Assembly: GCA_023409755.1 (NCBI GenBank)
Contig: JAEYRA010000023.1
Coordinates: 1-10,841 of the forward strand
Direction: 5' to 3'
DNA from: Bacillota bacterium
Lineage (GTDB): Bacteria > Bacillota > Clostridia > Christensenellales > UMGS416
DNA length: 10,841 nt
Shown: one piece after another, positions 5,986 to 10,841 of the stretch
How positions within the stretch are numbered: position 1 is the stretch's first letter
Layout of the letters: every line of letters begins with the position of its first letter
Made by a program: the position numbers and the translations under genes
The notes under the pieces: generated by a model
The model's database searches: none
Told to the model about the DNA's origin: nothing
Seen by the model: the letters and a program-made list of their open reading frames with translations, nothing else

Positions 5986-6756
5986 ATGGAAGTTCTATCC
6001 GCAAGAAATGTGACCAAAGTGTATGGCTCCCGGATTGGGGCAATGAAATACCCCGCACTCAATGGTATCGACCTATCGGTGCAGGAGGGGGAGTTCCTTG
6101 GCATCATGGGACCGTCAGGCTCCGGCAAGACCACGCTTTTGAATGTGCTCAGCACCATTGACCGCCCCACCTCCGGCTCCATTGCCATCGAGGGCCGTGA
6201 TGTCTCGAAAATCCGCGAACCGGCGCTGTCCGACTTCCGCCGCAGCCGCCTGGGCTTTTTGTTCCAGGATTTCAACCTGCTGGATACGATGACGCTCAAG
6301 GAAAACATCGTGCTGCCCTTGGCGCTCTCCAAGACCCCTTACCCCGAAATCCAGCAGCGGCTCGATGGTTTGAGCCGGTCGCTGGGCATTGCGGATGTGC
6401 TGAGCAAGCGGCCTTATGAAGTGTCTGGCGGGCAGAAGCAGCGGGCTGCCGCCGCCAGGGCCATCATCACGAACCCTGCCCTGGTGTTGGCCGATGAGCC
6501 AACCGGCGCGCTGGACAGCAAGTCTGCCAGGGAACTGCTGGGTTGCCTGGAAACCCTCAACACCCAAAACCGCACCACGATCCTGATGGTCACCCACGAC
6601 GCGTTCACGGCCTCGTGGTGCAGCCGCATTGTGTTCATCAAGGACGGCTTGCTCTTTAGCGAGCTCCGGCGCGGCGACATGCCCCGCAAAGCCTTCTACC
6701 AGAGCATCCTGCAGGTGCTGGCCGTGATGGGGGGAGGCAACGGAAATGTTGATTAA
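5986..6756 (+). CDS. bceA: BceA-type ABC transporter ATPase
   Basis: A 256-residue cytoplasmic ATPase that powers the partner permease; BceAB-type transporters free cell-wall lipid intermediates from peptide antibiotics such as bacitracin or lantibiotics. Every ABC motif is present: Walker A GPSGSGKTT (42-50), Q-loop FLFQDFNLLD (Q94), signature VSGGQKQR (146-153), Walker B ALVLADEPTGALDS (165-178) and the switch histidine in MVTHD (H204). Length is that of the MacB/LolD-like group to which BceA belongs. GGAGG (5974-5978) lies seven bases before the ATG. The last eleven bases overlap the permease gene, so the two are coupled. Expression should depend on the regulator boxes and promoter upstream. 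The peptide substrate cannot be read from the ATPase. Confidence 0.95.
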   Translation: MEVLSARNVTKVYGSRIGAMKYPALNGIDLSVQEGEFLGIMGPSGSGKTTLLNVLSTIDRPTSGSIAIEGRDVSKIREPALSDFRRSRLGFLFQDFNLLDTMTLKENIVLPLALSKTPYPEIQQRLDGLSRSLGIADVLSKRPYEVSGGQKQRAAAARAIITNPALVLADEPTGALDSKSARELLGCLETLNTQNRTTILMVTHDAFTASWCSRIVFIKDGLLFSELRRGDMPRKAFYQSILQVLAVMGGGNGNVD

Positions 6757-8620
6757 GCTGGCCCTTGGCAATCTCTGCAGGAACTTCCGCAATTACTGGG
6801 CGTACTTCCTGAGCTCGGTGTTCAGCGCGTTTGTGCTGTATCTGTTCCTGTCCATCTGCTTTGGCGAGGCGACCAAGGCTGCCGTTTCACAGGCCACGGG
6901 GGTGCTGTTTGGCATCGGTGCGTTTTTGACGGCGTCCTTCGCGGCGTTTTTCATCTGGTACTCCAACAGCTTTTTCATCAAAAGCCGTAAAAAGGAGTTT
7001 GCCACCTATCTGCTGCTGGGCATGTCCAAGCGGCAGACCATCCGCCTGTGTGTGCTGGAAAACATCGTCATCCTCGTGCTGGCCTGGTTGGCCGGCATCA
7101 CCGTCGGCATTCTCCTCAATAAGCTGCTGATTCTGCTGCTGTTCCGCATTATGGGGGTGGAGGCGGCAGTGGTGTTTGGGGTGAGCAGCATTGCTTTGAA
7201 GCTGAGCTCCCTTGTCTATGCCGGTGTGCTTGCCGTGGTGTGCCTGCACAGTGTGGTGATTTTGGGCCGCAGCAGCCTGATTGACCTCATGAACGCCTCC
7301 AAGAAGGCGGAAAGGCCAATGGAGGCGTCGGGCCGGACGTGGGTGGTTGGGCTGCTGGCCGTTGGCTGCTTGGGGCTGGGGTATTACCTTGCGGTGACCC
7401 AGAGCCTGAACATCGTGCTGTGGGTGCCGATCGTTGCACTGGTCTGCATTGGCACCATGCTTGCCTTCCTGGGCCTGGCCACGTTGCTTTTGCACTTCAG
7501 CCGCAAGAAGGAAGCACGGCTGTACCGTGGGGCGAACCTGATCACCGTGTCGCAATTGATGCACCGCTACCGGGGGAATGTGGGCACACTGAGCACCATC
7601 GCCATCACGACGACCGTGGCACTGTGCGCGGTGCTGTTCTGCTGCGGGCTCTTCACCCAATCGGCGGAAAACTCCCGGGCGATGCGGCCCTTCTCGCTGG
7701 AGATTAACACCGAAACGATCCAGGAAGAGGCGGTTGACCGGGCGGCGGATGCCCACCGGGAGGTGCAAATGCGCTCCAGGACGCCGATCGATGTTGTTCG
7801 CGTAAGCGTCACCCATGGGGGAACCGAAGATACGTTCCAGATCATCAGCCAGAGCCAGTACAATGCAATCGCCCAGGCGCTGGGCTGGAAGGAGCGGGCC
7901 GCATTGGCGGGCGACGATGCGGCGATCCTGGTCTTGGACCAGGCTCTCTCCAACTTCGCCCCGCAGGACCGTTTTGGGGTGCCGGCAGGCGATGGCACGG
8001 CGGAGCTTACCATCGCTCAAACGCAGTATCGCAACTATGTGTCGTTCGATCGTTTCCTGCGGTCGCTGGTTGTCACAGACCGCATGTATGAGCGGATCGC
8101 CCCAACGCCGGACGCCGAAAAGATCTCCCTTGTCGGCTACATTCTGGACAATGACTTTGCTGCGGAGGGGTTGATTGCCAGCCTGCGTGCCGGCCTGCCT
8201 GATGACGCGAAGCTGTATACCTTTTACGAGCATTACCGTGAGACCATGATGATGTATGGCGTGATGATGTTCGTGGGCGTGTTTGTGGGCCTGCTGTTCA
8301 TTACGGCCACGGGGAGCATCCTGTATTTCCGTATGTCCATGGAAGCCTCGGAGGACCGTGAGAAGTTCCGCACGCTGCTCAAGCTTGGCATTGGCCGCGG
8401 GCAGCTCAGGCAAGCCATCGCGGGGGAGCTGGCCATCGTGTTTGGGGCGCCCCTGGTCCTCGCCATCCTCAATTCGTTCATGGCGTCGATCGCGCTGTGT
8501 AAAATCGTCAACTCTGCCATGATGGCCGCTTTCGTTGTCATCGCGGCAGTTTACACGCTGGCTTACGCGCTGTACTTCCTGGTGACAATGAACCGGTATA
8601 TGAAGACCGTTTGTAGGTAA
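6746..8620 (+). CDS. bceB: BceB-type permease with large extracellular domain
   Basis: A 624-residue permease of peptide-antibiotic resistance and sensing. Hydrophobic segments fit the family's ten-helix layout: about 17-37, 53-73, two close together in 104-134, 154-173, 200-217, 223-250 and 282-303, then a polar stretch of about 195 residues (304-498), then helices near 502-526, 560-586 and 591-613. The polar stretch between helices VII and VIII is the extracellular domain that in BceB proteins determines ligand specificity and signals to the kinase; here it is of normal size and rich in acidic residues and Gln. Cytoplasmic joints carry KSRKKEFATYLLLGMSKRQ (79-97) and EDREKFRTLLKLGIGRGQ (536-553), the FtsX-type coupling segments that follow helices II and VIII. 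GGGGGAGG (6730-6737) precedes the ATG, which overlaps the ATPase gene by 11 bases. The product ends in a short basic tail. Substrate is unknown. Confidence 0.93.
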   Translation: MLIKLALGNLCRNFRNYWAYFLSSVFSAFVLYLFLSICFGEATKAAVSQATGVLFGIGAFLTASFAAFFIWYSNSFFIKSRKKEFATYLLLGMSKRQTIRLCVLENIVILVLAWLAGITVGILLNKLLILLLFRIMGVEAAVVFGVSSIALKLSSLVYAGVLAVVCLHSVVILGRSSLIDLMNASKKAERPMEASGRTWVVGLLAVGCLGLGYYLAVTQSLNIVLWVPIVALVCIGTMLAFLGLATLLLHFSRKKEARLYRGANLITVSQLMHRYRGNVGTLSTIAITTTVALCAVLFCCGLFTQSAENSRAMRPFSLEINTETIQEEAVDRAADAHREVQMRSRTPIDVVRVSVTHGGTEDTFQIISQSQYNAIAQALGWKERAALAGDDAAILVLDQALSNFAPQDRFGVPAGDGTAELTIAQTQYRNYVSFDRFLRSLVVTDRMYERIAPTPDAEKISLVGYILDNDFAAEGLIASLRAGLPDDAKLYTFYEHYRETMMMYGVMMFVGVFVGLLFITATGSILYFRMSMEASEDREKFRTLLKLGIGRGQLRQAIAGELAIVFGAPLVLAILNSFMASIALCKIVNSAMMAAFVVIAAVYTLAYALYFLVTMNRYMKTVCR

Positions 8621-8637
8621 TGCAGGCACGATGTACA

Positions 8638-8673
8638 AGCGCTCGCCCGCAGGAAGTGCAGCGGGCGAGCGCT
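8638..8673. terminator. Long perfect hairpin between convergent genes
   Basis: AGCGCTCGCCCGC (8638-8650) and GCGGGCGAGCGCT (8661-8673) form a perfect 13-bp stem, mostly G+C, around a ten-base loop. It lies in the 90 bases between the permease stop and the stop of the opposing J-like/RDD gene, the right place for a bidirectional terminator. The T-tract is poor on both sides (TGTGTTGTG on +, TGTAC on -), so termination may rely on stem strength or on another factor. Confidence 0.7.
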
Positions 8674-8710
8674 GTGTTGTGCCTTATCGAATTTGTGACT
8701 TCGTACGTGC

Positions 8711-9403
8711 TTACGCCCTCTCCTCCGGGTTCGCTTTCTTCGCATAGAGGACGGTGGTGCCGCAGGCACGGTCCCATGTTGTCAGGCCGTCGTTCCCCGC
8801 TTTTTTCAGTTTCCGGTATTGCAGGATCGCCGCAAGGAAAATGAAAGGCGGTAGATCGAGCCCCAACCCGAAGAACGCCGCCATCAAATTGCGCTTGGCC
8901 AGCTGGCTCCGTTTTGGGTCTCCCCCATCGGCAGTTGACACCTTGATCGACAGCATCCATTTCCCCAGCGTGCTGCCAAACAACAGAATCCAAACCGTCT
9001 CCAGGATGAAATACGACACGATTCCCACGCCGGCAAACGTCAACGCCAACATCCAATCCTCAAAGAAGACGTAGTTTGCGAAGTACCGGTAGACCAGGAA
9101 GAAGAGGGCGAAAAAGACAAACTGATCAAAACAACGCGCCCCCAAACGCCTCCAGGGGCTGGGCGGCGCATTTTTGCTCTCTTCTTCCAGGTAGGTGTCA
9201 GTGTCGTATTGCTTGCGCGAGTCCGCATTCAGCAATACGCTGCGTGCCTGGTTGATCTGCTTGATCTTCTCGACACTCTCGTTGTGTGTTTTGGGGTTGC
9301 GCAGGTTGCTGTAGCACTCCTGCAAGAGAGTGTCGTATGCCGCCTGGATCTCCTCGTCGCTGGCATCGGCGTCAAGTCCTAGTATCTCATAGTAGGAAAG
9401 CAT
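8711..9403 (-). CDS. J-like domain (no HPD) fused to an RDD membrane domain
   Basis: A 230-residue membrane protein of unknown role. Residues 3-68 follow the J-domain plan: YYEILGLDADASDEEIQAAYDTL, then IKQINQARSVLLNADSRKQYD. The HPD tripeptide that stimulates Hsp70 ATPase is absent; the loop reads QECYSNLRNP, with YSN at the aligned position. A short linker leads to an RDD domain from about 83: WRRLGARCFDQF with the family Arg and Asp, membrane helices near 94-110, 117-141 and 175-195, GSTLGKWMLSIKVS (143-156) and the closing WDRACGTTVLY (210-220). A frame from GTG at 9418 would add five residues; ATG at 9403 is chosen because GAGGG (9415-9411) sits eight bases before it. It is convergent with the permease and divergent from the foldase gene, so it is probably monocistronic. 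Without HPD it is unlikely to be a working Hsp70 co-chaperone; the J-like part may serve for binding. Confidence 0.88.
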   Translation of the reverse strand: MLSYYEILGLDADASDEEIQAAYDTLLQECYSNLRNPKTHNESVEKIKQINQARSVLLNADSRKQYDTDTYLEEESKNAPPSPWRRLGARCFDQFVFFALFFLVYRYFANYVFFEDWMLALTFAGVGIVSYFILETVWILLFGSTLGKWMLSIKVSTADGGDPKRSQLAKRNLMAAFFGLGLDLPPFIFLAAILQYRKLKKAGNDGLTTWDRACGTTVLYAKKANPEERA

Positions 9404-9439
9404 CAATCGCACCCTCACATCGATAGATTCGTAAAACCC

Positions 9440-9468
9440 ATTTTACTCTCCCGCTCTGCCGTTGTCAT
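9440..9468 (-). promoter_or_regulatory. Promoter of the J-like/RDD gene
   Basis: Read on the minus strand, ATGACA (9468-9463, five of six -35 bases) is followed after exactly 17 bp by TAAAAT (9445-9440, five of six -10 bases). Transcription would begin near 9433, about 30 bases before the ATG at 9403. Confidence 0.72.
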
Positions 9469-9583
9469 GCGATTATCGGCTCTTCGCAGCCGCTTAGGTA
9501 ACTTTAAGGTTGCCATTCGTTGGCTTGGCTGCCCTGGGTTCGCTGGGAATGAGGAAATCTTTATGCTCCCTGCCTTTCTCCTT

Positions 9584-9592
9584 TGCTATAAT
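9584..9592 (+). promoter_or_regulatory. Extended -10 promoter of the foldase gene
   Basis: TGCTATAAT is a perfect extended -10 and shares the ten bases TGCTATAATG with the response-regulator promoter. No convincing -35 is seen at the usual distance (TGCTCC at 9564-9569). Transcription would start near 9599, leaving a leader of about 23 bases. The rest of the 9404-9621 gap holds only the divergent minus-strand promoter and short hairpins, e.g. CGGCT/AGCCG at 9477-9492. Confidence 0.65.
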
Positions 9593-9621
9593 GGGAGTAC
9601 TACGAATCGGAAGAGTGTGCG

Positions 9622-10830
9622 ATGAAGAATCATTGGGGATGGGCGCTGCCGCTTTGCGTCGCGGTGGTCGTGGGTTCGCTGTTGTCAGGCTGCTCGAGCA
9701 GCATGAACCTTGTTGTTGGCCAGGTTGGCAAGGAGACGGTCACCTTTCGAGAGGTGACGCTTTACGCCAACTATATGCTGATGTCCCAGGGTTACACCCG
9801 CAGCAGCCTGACAGCCGAGGATATCAAGGGTGTCAATGGCAAAGCTCTTGACGTAGCCATTGAGAATCGGCTGATTTGTCAAAAGGCTGCCGCATTGGGG
9901 CTCTATCCTTTATCCGCGGAAAGCCAGCAGAAAGTTGATGACAACTTCGACTCCTATATGACGAGGTTGTCGGCCGCCTACCTCTCGGCCTATGAGGGTT
10001 CGGCTGACGCCCAAGCTCAGGCCAGAAGCGCTGCGGTTGCAAGCCTTCAGTCCGCCGGGCTCAGCGAGGAGGACATCAAGGCGCTGTTGACGGTTTACCA
10101 GGTGAAGGACGATCTGATGGCCGAGACCACCAAGGACGTGGCCGTGTCAGACGATGAGATCCAGGCTGAATACGACAATCTGCTGGCCGACCAGCAGGCC
10201 AGTTATACAGCCGATGCCACCGCCTATGACACCGCGCTGACGGACGGTTCGACGGTCGTCGTGTACCGGCCCGAAGGCTACCGATTCATTAAACACATCC
10301 TGATTGCGATGCCTAGCGACATTGCCGCGCAAATCACAACGGCCGCAAGCAGTGGGGATACCGCCACGTTGGTGACGCTTCGCAAGCAGGGGCTGGCGCA
10401 GATTCAAGACAAGGCCAACGAAGCACTTGCGAAGGTAAAGGGCGGCGATGATTTTGACGCGCTGATGGCGCAGTACGGGGAGGACCCAGGCATGCAGGCC
10501 GAGCCGGCCAAAACCACGGGGTACCAGGTTGGTGCCGCATCCCATTATGTTCCCGAGTTTCTGACCGCCTCGATGGGCCTTTCGCAGGTCGGCTCCACGA
10601 CCGATCTCGTCGCGACGGACTATGGCTACCATATCATCAAGTATGTGGGGGATGTCCCCTCCGGGGCGGTCGCGCTGGCCGACGTTGCGGACGAACTCAA
10701 GGCCAGTGTGTTTACAACCAAGCAAAGCACCGCTTTTGCTGCCCTGATGGAGCAGTGGACGAAGGAGACGACGATCAAGAAGAACGCGGCCAAGATCCCC
10801 GTCGTCACGGCCAGTCCCTCAGCGGCCTGA
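9622..10830 (+). CDS. PrsA/SurA-like lipoprotein foldase (parvulin-type PPIase)
   Basis: A 402-residue surface lipoprotein predicted to assist folding of exported proteins on the outer face of the membrane. A short signal peptide ends in the lipobox LLSGC with C24 as lipidated residue. A SurA_N/PrsA-like helical region follows (about 30-185): VVGQVGKETVTFREV, then long Ala/Gln-rich helices. The parvulin (PPIC) domain spans roughly 219-345: YRFIKHILIAM (220-230), then ANEALAKVKGGDDFDALMAQYGEDPG (265-290), GYQVGAASHYVPEFLTASMGL (300-320) and ATDYGYHIIKYVG (331-343). Between its first strand and first helix is a stretch of about 34 residues (230-263, Ala/Thr/Ser-rich), longer than usual. The C-terminus is a helix and an Ala/Ser/Pro tail. 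The start has only a weak GGAAGAG upstream, but the signal peptide begins directly there. Whether it has isomerase activity or only chaperone activity cannot be told. Confidence 0.9.
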   Translation: MKNHWGWALPLCVAVVVGSLLSGCSSSMNLVVGQVGKETVTFREVTLYANYMLMSQGYTRSSLTAEDIKGVNGKALDVAIENRLICQKAAALGLYPLSAESQQKVDDNFDSYMTRLSAAYLSAYEGSADAQAQARSAAVASLQSAGLSEEDIKALLTVYQVKDDLMAETTKDVAVSDDEIQAEYDNLLADQQASYTADATAYDTALTDGSTVVVYRPEGYRFIKHILIAMPSDIAAQITTAASSGDTATLVTLRKQGLAQIQDKANEALAKVKGGDDFDALMAQYGEDPGMQAEPAKTTGYQVGAASHYVPEFLTASMGLSQVGSTTDLVATDYGYHIIKYVGDVPSGAVALADVADELKASVFTTKQSTAFAALMEQWTKETTIKKNAAKIPVVTASPSAA

Positions 10831-10841
10831 TCTTGCGGTTT

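Noticed and set aside
4953..6332. Minus-strand open frame of 459 codons opposite the kinase and ATPase genes
   Set aside because: It crosses two well-identified genes and their control region, has no recognisable domain, and arises from third-position G/C bias.
6887..8638. Minus-strand open frame of 583 codons opposite the permease gene
   Set aside because: Product is His/Gln/Arg-rich with no motif. It is the antisense shadow of a GC-rich membrane-protein gene whose plus-strand family is certain.

Overview
The window looks like a chromosomal segment from a fairly GC-rich member of the Clostridia (Firmicutes). The evidence is a complete BceRSAB-type peptide-antibiotic resistance module (a Firmicutes speciality), strong GGAGG ribosome binding sites, sigma-A-like promoters with a TGCTATAAT extended -10, a PrsA-like lipoprotein foldase and a J-like/RDD membrane protein. 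I cannot name a genus. No tRNA, rRNA, CRISPR array, insertion sequence or phage gene was seen.

Layout. (1) Positions 1-2950, + strand, visibly more A/T-rich in places than the rest and with no family I can name. A reading frame open from the left edge ends at 629 and overlaps by ATGA a 774-residue, soluble, mostly helical protein (626-2950). The first 350 bases also carry, spread over three frames, what may be the decayed N-terminus of an Hsp70-like ATPase, so the coding status of 1-629 is uncertain. (2) 3215-4003, +, a single ADP-ribosylglycohydrolase with its metal-binding motifs intact. (3) 4119-8620, +, the resistance module: promoter, OmpR-type response regulator, intramembrane-sensing histidine kinase, an operator/promoter region, then the ABC ATPase and the ten-helix permease. 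(4) A long perfect hairpin at 8638-8673 between convergent genes. (5) 8711-9403, - strand, a J-like domain without HPD fused to an RDD membrane domain. (6) 9622-10830, +, a lipoprotein with a parvulin-type PPIase domain, divergent from the J-like/RDD gene across about 220 bases holding promoters for both.

How it works together. In BceRSAB systems the permease, with its large extracellular domain, and the kinase form one sensory complex: the transporter detects a cell-wall-active peptide bound to its lipid target, the kinase phosphorylates the regulator, and the regulator activates the transporter promoter. The DNA here fits this closely. A perfect CTTACA-N4-TGTAAG inverted repeat overlaps the kinase stop codon, a second TGTAAG half-site lies exactly 21 bp further on, and a TATACT -10 with no good -35 follows. 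The regulator/kinase pair has its own operator-free promoter with a consensus -10, suggesting basal expression of the sensor and inducible expression of the transporter. The remaining genes have no demonstrable link to the module beyond a loose cell-envelope theme (J-like/RDD protein, PrsA-like foldase).
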